A DNA stretch of 8,330 bases from Abditibacteriota bacterium (lineage in GTDB: Bacteria > Armatimonadota > UBA5829): NCBI GenBank assembly GCA_017959625.1, contig JAGDAG010000094.1:1-8330 (forward strand), in the 5' to 3' direction. The notes under the pieces were generated by a model, which saw nothing but the letters and a program-made list of their open reading frames with translations, was not told the DNA's origin and did no database searches. The position numbers and the translations under genes are program-made. Each line of letters starts with the position of its first letter. Position 1 is the stretch's first letter. Positions 1 to 5,883 of the stretch are shown here, in pieces.

Positions 1-9
1 GAAAGGGCC

Positions 10-26
10 CCCGTTTGCCAAACGGG
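10..26. promoter_or_regulatory. Perfect palindrome over the -35 box, candidate operator
   Basis: CCCGTTTG and CAAACGGG form perfect 8-bp arms around a single central C. The dyad overlaps the -35 hexamer (15-20) of the promoter for the iron-sulfur scaffold operon, so a bound regulator would block RNA polymerase. It is not followed by a T-run on the plus strand, which argues against an intrinsic terminator of an upstream gene, although the window edge hides what lies to the left. It does not resemble the IscR-type sites I know. Regulator unknown. Confidence 0.45.
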
Positions 27-43
27 CGAAATTGTAGTATAAT
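15..43 (+). promoter_or_regulatory. Sigma70-type promoter of the NifU-like/GGGtGRT operon
   Basis: The -35 hexamer TTGCCA (15-20) and -10 hexamer TATAAT (38-43) are separated by 17 bp. The expected transcription start near 50 gives a leader of about 40 nt before the start codon at 91. The -10 box runs on into AATAATA, as it does at the promoter at 5477. Confidence 0.8.
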
Positions 44-90
44 AATAATAGTTATCGAAAGACCTTTATTGTTACCAAGGAGTATATTTT

Positions 91-783
91 ATGGAATACA
101 GCCATGAAGTACAAGTAATGTGTCCCGTAGCCAAGGGCTGCAATCACGGACCTGCTCCCATTCCCGAAGAGGGGAAATGGGTCCGGGCAAAGGAAATCAA
201 GGATATTTCCGGTTTGACTCACGGAATAGGCTGGTGCGCTCCCCAGCAGGGCGGCTGCAAGCTTACCCTCAACGTAAAAGACGGCATCATACAGGAAGCG
301 CTGGTGGAAACTGTGGGCTGTTCCGGCATGACCCATTCTGCCGCTATGGCTTCCGAGATACTTCCGGGCAAGACTCTTCTGGAGGCCCTGAACACCGATC
401 TGGTGTGCGACGCTATCAACACGGCCATGAGAGAACTGTTCCTGCAGATCGTTTACGGAAGGACCCAGTCTGCCTTCTCGGAAGGCGGCCTTACCATAGG
501 CGCCGGCCTGGAGGACCTGGGAAAGGGGCTCCGCAGCCAGATAGGCACCATGTACGGGACCGTTGCCAAGGGACCCAGATATCTGGAAATGGCTGAAGGC
601 TACGTCACTAAAATTGCTCTTGATAAAAACAACGAGATCATAGGCTACGAATTCGTTAAGATAGGGCCCATGATGGATGCTATCAAGAAAGGCATGGACG
701 CCAACGAAGCCGTAAAGAAGTTCACCGGCACCTACGGCCGTTTTGCCGACGCCGCAAAAGTGATAGACCCCAGAAACGAATAG
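91..783 (+). CDS. NifU/IscU-like iron-sulfur cluster assembly scaffold protein
   Basis: This 230-aa protein resembles the NifU N-terminal/IscU scaffold fold, on which Fe-S clusters are assembled in the cytoplasm before transfer to apoproteins. Residues 54-90 match the IscU core: GGCKLTLNV with C56, then GIIQEALVETVGCSG with C77, followed by the small-residue helix and LPGKTLLEAL. Other cysteines are C11, C17, C49 and C106. The late IscU cysteine of the HCS motif has no clear equivalent; C106 sits in a different place. The protein is longer than IscU (about 130 aa), with an extra N-terminal CPVAKGC segment and a C-terminal part after residue 125. The start at 91 has AAGGAG at 77-82, 8 nt upstream. 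The next gene's ribosome site overlaps this stop codon. Family assignment is good; the exact recipient proteins are unknown. Confidence 0.85.
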   Translation: MEYSHEVQVMCPVAKGCNHGPAPIPEEGKWVRAKEIKDISGLTHGIGWCAPQQGGCKLTLNVKDGIIQEALVETVGCSGMTHSAAMASEILPGKTLLEALNTDLVCDAINTAMRELFLQIVYGRTQSAFSEGGLTIGAGLEDLGKGLRSQIGTMYGTVAKGPRYLEMAEGYVTKIALDKNNEIIGYEFVKIGPMMDAIKKGMDANEAVKKFTGTYGRFADAAKVIDPRNE

Positions 784-793
784 GAGGAGAAAA

Positions 794-1798
794 ATGGCTA
801 TAACGTTTGAAAGTTACGACAGAAGAATAAAACAGATAAATGCGTGCCTCAACAGCTACGGTATCTCTTCCATAGAAGAAGCGGAAGCCATCTGCAAGGC
901 AAAAGGCCTTGACGTCTATAAAATGGTAGAGGCTATCCAGCCCATCTGTTTTGAAAACGCCAAATACGCCTACGTGGTGGGCGCCGCCATCGCTATCAAG
1001 AAAGGCCAGAGAGTGGCTTCGGAGATCGCCGAGACCCTGGGCGAAGGCCTTCAGGCGTTCTGCATCCCCGGTTCCGTTGCCGACGACCGCAAGGTGGGCC
1101 TGGGGCACGGAAGGCTGGGGGCCATGCTTCTCCGGGAAGAGACCGACTGCTTCGCTTTTCTGGCGGGGCATGAATCCTTTGCCGCCGCGGAAGGCGCTAT
1201 CGGCCTTGCCAAATCGGCCAACAAGGCCCGGGTGAAGCCCCTGAGGGTGATCCTCAACGGCCTGGGCAAGGACGCCGCTTATATAATCTCCCGCATCAAC
1301 GGTTTTACCTACGTCCAGACACAGTTCGATTACGGAAGCGGCAAGGTGGAGGTAGTCCGGGAGGTCCCGTTCTCCGAAGGCGAAAGGGCCAAGGTCCGCT
1401 GCTACGGCGCAGACGACGTCCGGGAAGGCGTTGCCATCATGCATCTGGAAAACGTCTCGGTCTCCATTACGGGCAATTCCACCAACCCCACCCGTTTCCA
1501 GCATCCCGTTGCCGGGACCTACAAAAAGGAATGTATCGAGCAGAACAAAAAGTACTTCTCCGTGGCGTCCGGCGGCGGCACCGGCAGGACCCTCCATCCC
1601 GACAATATGGCGGCGGGCCCCGCTTCCTACGGAATGACGGATACCATGGGCAGGATGCATTCCGACGCCCAGTTTGCCGGTTCTTCCTCCGTTCCCGCCC
1701 ACGTAGAGATGATGGGCTTCATGGGGATGGGCAACAACCCTATGGTGGGCGCTACTGTTAACGTTGCCGTAGAAGTTGAAAAAGCCATGAAGGCATAG
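794..1798 (+). CDS. GGGtGRT-family protein, partner of the NifU-like scaffold
   Basis: This 334-aa protein carries the family signature GGGTGRT at residues 260-266, inside a conserved block ASGGGTGRTLHPDNMA. The family (Pfam GGGtGRT) is found mainly in anaerobes, usually next to a NifU-like gene, and its biochemical role is not established. Its length fits the family norm of about 330 aa. There is no signal peptide or membrane segment, so it is cytoplasmic. Cysteines lie at 18, 34, 52, 90, 119, 203 and 247. Glycine-rich stretches around 101-110 and 260-264 could bind a nucleotide or cofactor, but this is inference. AGGAGG at 782-787 overlaps the stop of the upstream gene and sits 6 nt before the ATG, so the pair is probably translationally coupled and works together, most likely in Fe-S cluster metabolism. 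Confidence 0.9.
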   Translation: MAITFESYDRRIKQINACLNSYGISSIEEAEAICKAKGLDVYKMVEAIQPICFENAKYAYVVGAAIAIKKGQRVASEIAETLGEGLQAFCIPGSVADDRKVGLGHGRLGAMLLREETDCFAFLAGHESFAAAEGAIGLAKSANKARVKPLRVILNGLGKDAAYIISRINGFTYVQTQFDYGSGKVEVVREVPFSEGERAKVRCYGADDVREGVAIMHLENVSVSITGNSTNPTRFQHPVAGTYKKECIEQNKKYFSVASGGGTGRTLHPDNMAAGPASYGMTDTMGRMHSDAQFAGSSSVPAHVEMMGFMGMGNNPMVGATVNVAVEVEKAMKA

Positions 1799-1812
1799 CC
1801 GGAAACTATTGC

Positions 1813-1840
1813 AAAACGCACCCTTTGGTGCGTTTTTGCT
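1813..1840 (+). terminator. Intrinsic terminator after the GGGtGRT gene
   Basis: AAAACGCACC (1813-1822) pairs with GGTGCGTTTT (1827-1836) around a CTTT loop, and the second arm merges into a T-rich tail. It lies 15 nt after the stop codon and closes the first operon. Confidence 0.9.
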
Positions 1841-1849
1841 TTATTTGTA

Positions 1850-1878
1850 TTGAGTGATACCGATATATCTGTTATAAT
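1850..1878 (+). promoter_or_regulatory. Sigma70-type promoter of the PD40/beta-protein operon
   Basis: TTGAGT (1850-1855) and TATAAT (1873-1878) are spaced by 17 bp, just downstream of the preceding terminator. The leader to the start at 1938 would be about 53 nt. It contains a small hairpin, ATGCA (1904-1908) with TGCAT (1912-1916), ahead of the ribosome site at 1928-1934. Confidence 0.8.
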
Positions 1879-1937
1879 AATTCTGTAGGTATCTCTTATA
1901 CCAATGCAGGCTGCATAAGCCGGAATCAAGGTGGATC

Positions 1938-3161
1938 ATGGAAAACGATAATACTCCCAGAAGAAAGCTTCATCCCGAAATAGCGGGCATTCTCGGCATT
2001 TTCGGCATAATAATAGTTATTGCCTTTATCATGTGCGCCGTCAGCGGGCGTTTTGAACAGTGGTTCGGCTGGACGGTTTTCACCGGCCCCAAGGCGACGG
2101 ACAGCGTGGTCTATGCCGAAGGAGACGAAAACTCCTCCGATCTGATAGTTTTTGATATGTTCAAGGAAACGAAAACCACCATCCTTGAAGATACCCGGAT
2201 CTCCGAGATCGCCGTTTCCCCCACCGGAGGGAAGATCGCGTATATCTCGCCGGTAAACGATATCGACCAGGTGTTTACCATCGGCCCTACCGGAAAAAAG
2301 AACAAAGCCCTGACTCACGAAGGCTACAGCAAATCCAAGCCTTCTTTTTCTCCCGACGGCATGTATATAACCTATATATCCAAGGGAAAGCTTTATAAAA
2401 CGGACATCAACGGCGGAACCACCCACGATCTCATTCCCACAAGGCAGCAGCTTCAGCAGTTCATCAACGAAAGGGGCGAGACCCTTTCGTGCAAAAACTA
2501 CGTCTGGGCCTATGAGGGCGACGGTATGCTTGCCGTGGTGAGCAAGGGAAAGCATAAAGACCGTTTTGTGGTGGTGATGCACGGCAACGACGCTCACGAG
2601 ATACCGTTTCCCGATGAAATGTATCTGGACATAGATTCTCTGTTCCCTTCCCGCGACGGTTCCTTTTATATCGCCACCGGCGTGATGTACGAACAAAACG
2701 ATACCGAAAAGCCCGTATATACAGTTTTTATAGTTCAGATACCCGCGGAGCATACCCATGAGGCGGGGGCGGAAGGCGCCGACCTTTCCTTCGCTCCCGT
2801 GTATCAGGTGAACGCTCCCATATCCAATGCGGTCCTTCCCCTGGACAACGGGTCCATCCTGCTGGCCATCAACGGAAAGGATGCGCTGAACGGCGTTGTG
2901 GAGCTGGATCCCGAAGAGAAAAAGATCACCGGGCTTTTCCCCATGTTTTACGACGTTCTGGATTCTCCGTATTTTGCCAACGGCCTTTTCTGCAAAAAAG
3001 ACGGGCTTCTGGATTATTTCGATTTTGAAATGCAGGGCAAGACTACCATTTCGGAAAAATGCAACTCGTTTGCCCTTTCCAGAAAATCGGCAAACAAGGC
3101 CAAAATGTACGGCGGGCCCAACAGAGGCGGGGAAGAAGACGAGGACGACCACGGCCATTAG
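1938..3161 (+). CDS. Membrane-anchored WD40-like (PD40/TolB-type) beta-propeller protein
   Basis: This 407-aa protein has a short basic N-terminus (RRK at 8-10) followed by one hydrophobic segment at about 15-38, so the bulk should be outside the cytoplasmic membrane. The body shows PD40-type propeller blades of the TolB/DPP-IV kind: ISEIAVSPTGGKIAYIS at about 88-104 and the near-canonical SKPSFSPDGMYITYIS just after, each ending in a strand that reports a value. Such proteins are usually protein-binding scaffolds; no catalytic motif is visible. The C-terminus is acidic and His-containing (EEDEDDHGH). The ATG at 1938 has AAGGTGG at 1928-1934, with a short 3-nt spacing. The next gene follows after 15 nt and is exported too, which suggests a shared envelope role. 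The propeller class is fairly sure; the partner is unknown. Confidence 0.75.
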   Translation: MENDNTPRRKLHPEIAGILGIFGIIIVIAFIMCAVSGRFEQWFGWTVFTGPKATDSVVYAEGDENSSDLIVFDMFKETKTTILEDTRISEIAVSPTGGKIAYISPVNDIDQVFTIGPTGKKNKALTHEGYSKSKPSFSPDGMYITYISKGKLYKTDINGGTTHDLIPTRQQLQQFINERGETLSCKNYVWAYEGDGMLAVVSKGKHKDRFVVVMHGNDAHEIPFPDEMYLDIDSLFPSRDGSFYIATGVMYEQNDTEKPVYTVFIVQIPAEHTHEAGAEGADLSFAPVYQVNAPISNAVLPLDNGSILLAINGKDALNGVVELDPEEKKITGLFPMFYDVLDSPYFANGLFCKKDGLLDYFDFEMQGKTTISEKCNSFALSRKSANKAKMYGGPNRGGEEDEDDHGH

Positions 3162-3176
3162 TATTGGGGTCGGCAA

Positions 3177-3794
3177 ATGAAAAAAATATTGCTTGTTATC
3201 GGTTTGTTTCTTGTGTCTTGTGGCCTCTTTGCCGCAGACGCCATATACACGCCTTTGGGGCGCTCCGCCGACGGAGTCGTGGCCGACGTGTATTTCGGCG
3301 CCCATGGCGCGAATATCATAAAGGCTGCCGTGGGTATGGGAGGCTTTGAGATAAACGTCTCCAATTATAAAACGGCGGAGTTCGATATCAAGAAGCTCAT
3401 CCGCGACGACGCCACGGCCTTCGGCTTCAGCTGCCAGCTGATGCCCGAGACCCCGGTGACTCCCTCGGTGTGCGTCGGAGCCAAGGACGTGACCAACAAG
3501 CTCCGGGAGGGGACCAGCTTTTACGGCGCCTTCGGAAAGGATCTCGCCTTTCTGGACCGGAGCGGCCTGTTTTCAAAGCTTTACGTCACGGCGGGCTTCG
3601 GCACCGAGACCCTGAAAAAAGCCTTCGGCAGCGTCAGCGCCGAGATAAAGGACAGGTTTTACGTTGAGGGAGAGCTTTACAACGGCGGTTCCTCCTGCGG
3701 AGCGGGCGTCAAGATCAACGATATGTTCCGGGCGGGATACCTGAGGTTCAACGATACCGATTACGGCGGCTTCAGGTTTTCCCTGGAGTTCTGA
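3177..3794 (+). CDS. Exported beta-rich protein, possible outer-membrane beta-barrel or lipoprotein
   Basis: I do not recognise a named family for this 205-aa protein. It begins with a clear signal peptide: KK at 2-3, a hydrophobic core at 4-14, and a possible cleavage after FAA at about 20. LVSC at 12-15 also resembles a lipobox, so lipidation at C15 is an alternative. The mature part consists of alternating polar/hydrophobic strands with many Gly, Tyr and Phe residues and ends in FRFSLEF. A terminal Phe is the hallmark of many outer-membrane beta-barrels, and about 185 mature residues would suit a small barrel. The ATG at 3177 follows the stop of the PD40 gene by 15 nt with only a weak GGGGT ribosome site, so translation may depend on the upstream gene. 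A strong terminator follows. Confidence 0.7.
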   Translation: MKKILLVIGLFLVSCGLFAADAIYTPLGRSADGVVADVYFGAHGANIIKAAVGMGGFEINVSNYKTAEFDIKKLIRDDATAFGFSCQLMPETPVTPSVCVGAKDVTNKLREGTSFYGAFGKDLAFLDRSGLFSKLYVTAGFGTETLKKAFGSVSAEIKDRFYVEGELYNGGSSCGAGVKINDMFRAGYLRFNDTDYGGFRFSLEF

Positions 3795-3806
3795 CAAAGG
3801 TTTCGG

Positions 3807-3832
3807 AGGGGCCTCTTGGGCCCCTTTTTTTT
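3807..3832 (+). terminator. Intrinsic terminator closing the PD40/beta-protein operon
   Basis: AGGGGCC (3807-3813) and GGCCCCT (3819-3825) form a perfect 7-bp stem with a TCTTG loop, followed by eight Ts. It lies 12 nt after the stop codon at 3794 and only 10 nt before the next start codon. Confidence 0.9.
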
Positions 3833-3842
3833 GAGGATAAAT

Positions 3843-4337
3843 ATGCTGAGTTTTACCGAACTTGCCAAAGGGGACAAAGAAGGCGCGGAAGCCATGTCCC
3901 GCCTTGCCTCCGCCATTATCAGGGACTATTACGACCCCATCATCGGAAAAGAGCAGAACGATTATATGATAGCCGCGTTCCAGTCTCCCGAAAGCATCGC
4001 GGAGCAGCTGGAGCGGGGCTGCCGTTATTTTTTCGTTGCAGAAGACGGAGAATACGCGGGCTTTATGGCTTTTTATCTGCGAAAAGATATCCTTTACCTC
4101 TCGAAATTCTATCTGGCAAAGGAAAAGAGGGGCAGGGGCCTGGGGCGCGGGATGCTGGCCTTTGTGATAAAGGAAGCAAGAAAGGCCGGCCGGGGCGCCA
4201 TAGAGCTCAACGTCAACAAGCATAATCCCACCATAGAGATATACGGGCATATGGGCTTTGCCGCGGTCCGCGCCGAAAAAAACGACATAGGCGGCGGCTT
4301 TTTTATGGACGATTACGTGCTGCGTCTGGAGCTGTAA
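3843..4337 (+). CDS. GNAT-family N-acetyltransferase
   Basis: This 164-aa protein has the GCN5-related acetyltransferase fold, which transfers an acetyl group from acetyl-CoA to an amine. Residues 84-94 form the beta4 strand (LYLSKFYLAKE). R96-G97-R98-G99-L100-G101 is the acetyl-CoA pyrophosphate-binding loop of the R/Q-x-x-G-x-G/A type. NKHNPTIEIYGHMGF (125-139) is motif B, with N128 and Y134 in the usual places. The substrate cannot be read from sequence. The frame stays open upstream to a TTG at 3816, but that lies inside the terminator hairpin. The ATG at 3843, preceded by GAGG at 3833-3836, is the better start. The gene is therefore expressed either by terminator read-through or from a promoter I cannot see. 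It converges on the minus-strand gene ending at 4372. Confidence 0.9.
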   Translation: MLSFTELAKGDKEGAEAMSRLASAIIRDYYDPIIGKEQNDYMIAAFQSPESIAEQLERGCRYFFVAEDGEYAGFMAFYLRKDILYLSKFYLAKEKRGRGLGRGMLAFVIKEARKAGRGAIELNVNKHNPTIEIYGHMGFAAVRAEKNDIGGGFFMDDYVLRLEL

Positions 4338-4371
4338 GGCCCCGGCGGGATGACGCGCGGCAGCACAATGG

Positions 4372-4791
4372 CTATAGGTGCGGAACCACGGTCATGTCGC
4401 AGGTATCGTTGACGAACGAATAGATGGGTACGCCCCACGTACCGTCCTCCCCCAAATGCTTGACCAGCGTTTGTATAAAAAATATCATCCAGTCCTTAGA
4501 GGGTTTTTCGGCGCCTTCCTTCTGGGGAGTCACCCACAAGCCTGACGCAGCCTTGCGTTCGGCAGTATACATTGCGATCCCGATCACAGAATCATAAAAG
4601 TCAAAGGAGGCTTCGAAAGCCCTGGGGACCTTATCGCCATCGGGCTTTACCTCGATGCCCTCCGGTATCTCCGCCAGGGTTATCATCATACGCCCCTTGA
4701 TCTTGCCGTTCTCTTTTTCAAAGCGTTCTATTTGGCCGTTTTCTCTGAGAGCGTTTTCTACTGTTTCAAACATTTCGGGGTCTGTAAGCAT
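4372..4791 (-). CDS. Unrecognised 139-aa cytoplasmic protein
   Basis: I do not recognise a family. From the ATG at 4791 the 139-aa protein has a predicted helical, charged N-terminus (1-30), a mixed middle including the hydrophobic stretch DSVIGIAMYT (67-76), and a conserved-looking end with Trp87, Trp101 and Trp119, C131 and a VVPHL C-terminus. No signal peptide or clear membrane segment is present. The start is set by AAAGGAG about 8 nt upstream; two in-frame ATGs further upstream (4821 and 4836) have weaker ribosome sites. It lies downstream of the XRE repressor gene in the same orientation, so the two may be co-transcribed. The frame is open all the way back to the repressor's stop codon. 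No terminator is visible in the 34 bases shared with the convergent acetyltransferase gene. Confidence 0.7.
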   Translation of the reverse strand: MLTDPEMFETVENALRENGQIERFEKENGKIKGRMMITLAEIPEGIEVKPDGDKVPRAFEASFDFYDSVIGIAMYTAERKAASGLWVTPQKEGAEKPSKDWMIFFIQTLVKHLGEDGTWGVPIYSFVNDTCDMTVVPHL

Positions 4792-4959
4792 AGTTATTTC
4801 TCCTTTTGTGATTATCAGCATTTCTCCGTATTTCATCTGCGGGTAATGCAGAAGCTGTTCCCCGGGCTCAAGGTGCTTTTCTTCCGTAAGCCGGAGCTTC
4901 TGCTCGTACAGCTTCAGCAGATAGCCGGGGGCGCCCCCTATCCGGGGCTCCGGGTATAT
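4792..4959 (-). other. 56-codon open stretch in frame between the XRE stop and the next gene
   Basis: Downstream of the repressor's TAA (4960-4962) the same frame has no stop for 56 codons and joins the 139-aa gene. The conceptual peptide has a protein-like part, including GYLLKLYEQKLRLTEEKHL and LEPGEQLLHYP, with a helical pattern. No in-frame ATG, GTG or TTG occurs before the ATG at 4836. Near 4921-4945 the DNA also forms a GC-rich inverted repeat (GATAG with CTATC around GGGGGC/GCCCCC) with no T-run. It may be a decayed or unrecognised coding extension, or a structured spacer. Confidence 0.35.
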
Positions 4960-5400
4960 TTACATATCCGGGTCTCTGTTTTCGTCTTCGGTATCGGTCC
5001 TTCTTACGGAATATTTGTGTTCCGTATTGATGACGTATTTCACCACTTCCCGCCCCCGGGCGTCAAGCTCCCTGTATTTATACAGCAGGTCCTTTTCCGT
5101 GGAGGTGATCCTTTCGTTTTCCAGCTGGATCTCCGTATCCATAGTAACGTCATACCCCATGAGCCATTTGTCCGTCACTCCGAACTCCTCCCCCAGCTTA
5201 TAAAGGAGATCCGGCTTCGGTTCGTATTGGCCCTTCAGGTAACGGGAAATGTTGGACGCGGAGCAGCCGGTCCTTTCCGCCAGCTCGGTCTGGTTGATCC
5301 CTTTGATCTTCATCAGCGTATAAAGCCTGTGGGAAAAAGTGCTTGTCCTTTTTTCCGATATATCGTTTTTCTTAACGGATCTATTGCTTTTATCGTTCAT
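4960..5400 (-). CDS. XRE-family HTH transcriptional repressor (phage-repressor-like)
   Basis: This 146-aa protein has an XRE/Cro-CI helix-turn-helix at about 22-82: SHRLYTLMKIKGINQTELAE, then the recognition helix CSASNISRYLKG (46-57), then PKPDLLYKLGEEFGVTDKWLMG. The C-terminal helix KDLLYKYRELDARGREVVKYVI (103-124) is the short dimerisation-type tail common in repressors of Gram-positive phages and mobile elements. There is no S24/LexA peptidase domain, so SOS self-cleavage is not expected. The first 20 residues are basic and low in complexity. The ATG at 5400 has AAAGGAG about 6 nt upstream. The gene is divergent from the strong promoter at 5477, which has an inverted repeat over its -35 box, so it probably represses that promoter and perhaps its own. 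Confidence 0.88.
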   Translation of the reverse strand: MNDKSNRSVKKNDISEKRTSTFSHRLYTLMKIKGINQTELAERTGCSASNISRYLKGQYEPKPDLLYKLGEEFGVTDKWLMGYDVTMDTEIQLENERITSTEKDLLYKYRELDARGREVVKYVINTEHKYSVRRTDTEDENRDPDM

Positions 5401-5423
5401 GGCGTTCTCCTTTCAACACTTCA

Positions 5424-5453
5424 ATTATACCATATCCCGCAAAAAACAGTAAA
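5424..5453 (-). promoter_or_regulatory. Promoter of the XRE repressor gene
   Basis: Read on the minus strand, TATAAT lies at 5429-5424, preceded by TGG, which gives an extended -10. A weak -35, TTTACT, lies at 5453-5448 with 18-bp spacing. Transcription would start near 5417, where a CACTT half-site like those in the facing promoter occurs (5417-5421). Confidence 0.65.
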
Positions 5454-5473
5454 ATGTGATTAAAAGCAAACAG

Positions 5474-5487
5474 CACTTGACAAAGTG
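5474..5487. promoter_or_regulatory. Inverted repeat over the -35 box, candidate XRE operator
   Basis: CACTT and AAGTG are perfect 5-bp arms around GACA, and the dyad covers the TTGACA hexamer at 5477-5482. Further single half-sites occur at 5417-5421 (CACTT, at the repressor's own start site) and 5730-5734 (AAGTG, in the leader). The position suits a repressor that blocks the rightward promoter. That the neighbouring XRE protein binds it is inference. Confidence 0.5.
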
Positions 5488-5505
5488 ACGGAAAGGATGT
5501 ATAAT
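5477..5505 (+). promoter_or_regulatory. Perfect-consensus sigma70-type promoter
   Basis: TTGACA (5477-5482), a 17-bp spacer and TATAAT (5500-5505) match the consensus at every hexamer position with optimal spacing. It points towards the three-gene cassette. The -35 boxes of this and the divergent repressor promoter are 23 bp apart, so one repressor could control both. Confidence 0.85.
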
Positions 5506-5511
5506 AATAAT

Positions 5512-5883
5512 GTAAGCGAAGCCGGAAGCGCGCAAAAAGCCGGCCTCGCCCGGGACAAACATGTGTTTGCAAAAACAAAGACGGGCCTTTGCCCGGAGCC
5601 GCGAAGGGTCCGCTGATTTATATGTTTTGTATATAAACGGCGTTCTTTTCCCCGGCTCGGGACCGTCCGCTTTGCCGCAGGAGCGTTGCCGGCAGAAAAA
5701 AGCCGGCTTTACGGAAAAAAACTGTGAGAAAGTGTAAAGAGGAACGGCACATTGTTAATAAATGCCGGAAGAACGATTGGCTGCCGCCGTCCCTGACCCC
5801 GTTTTCGGCGGGGAAACGGCGCCGCGGCAGAAAGGCGGCTGAGGAAGAACAGTTATATATACGTTATGGAAAAGGAGGAAAAA
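5512..5883 (+). other. Long structured leader without a convincing gene
   Basis: The roughly 370 bases between the consensus promoter and the first cassette gene contain many inverted repeats. These include CAAACA/TGTTTG (5556-5569), CGGGC/GCCCG (5582-5595), the AT-rich dyad TTTATAT/ATATAAA (5617-5637), GCCGGC/GCCGGC around 5689-5707, and the strong hairpin at 5781-5830. The motif AAAAAGCCGGC appears twice (5534-5544 and 5697-5707). I could not match it to a riboswitch class, 6S RNA or another known RNA. A 58-codon open frame at 5561-5737 has no good ribosome site and unconvincing composition. It is probably a regulatory 5' UTR or a small RNA. Confidence 0.5.
5781..5830 (+). other. Strong stem-loop upstream of the first cassette gene
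   Basis: CTGCCGC (5781-5787) pairs with GCGGCAG (5824-5830). Inside it CGT (5788-5790) can pair with ACG (5816-5818), and CCCCG (5797-5801) with CGGGG (5809-5813). The stem ends 43 nt before the ribosome site and has no T-run, so it is not a terminator. It could influence translation or stability of the cassette mRNA. Confidence 0.55.

Noticed and set aside
722..1702. 326-codon open frame on the minus strand
   Set aside because: It is antisense to the GGGtGRT gene, whose family match is clear; this frame shows no recognisable domain.
1926..3305. 459-codon open frame on the minus strand
   Set aside because: It lies antisense to the PD40 and beta-protein genes, has no ribosome site and shows low-complexity, unprotein-like sequence; it results from third-position bias of the real genes.
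3816..3842. TTG start for the acetyltransferase at 3816
   Set aside because: It sits in the terminator loop and stem, and the nine extra residues derive from the hairpin and T-run.
5390..5578. 62-codon minus-strand open frame
   Set aside because: It spans both divergent promoters and overlaps the start of the XRE gene; no ribosome site.
5561..5737. 58-codon plus-strand open frame in the leader
   Set aside because: No convincing ribosome site, and an Arg/Lys/Cys-rich composition that looks non-coding; it also spans several hairpins.
5866..5883. Earlier start codon for the first paralogue at 5866
   Set aside because: The good GGAGG at 5874-5878 lies downstream of this ATG and serves the ATG at 5884.
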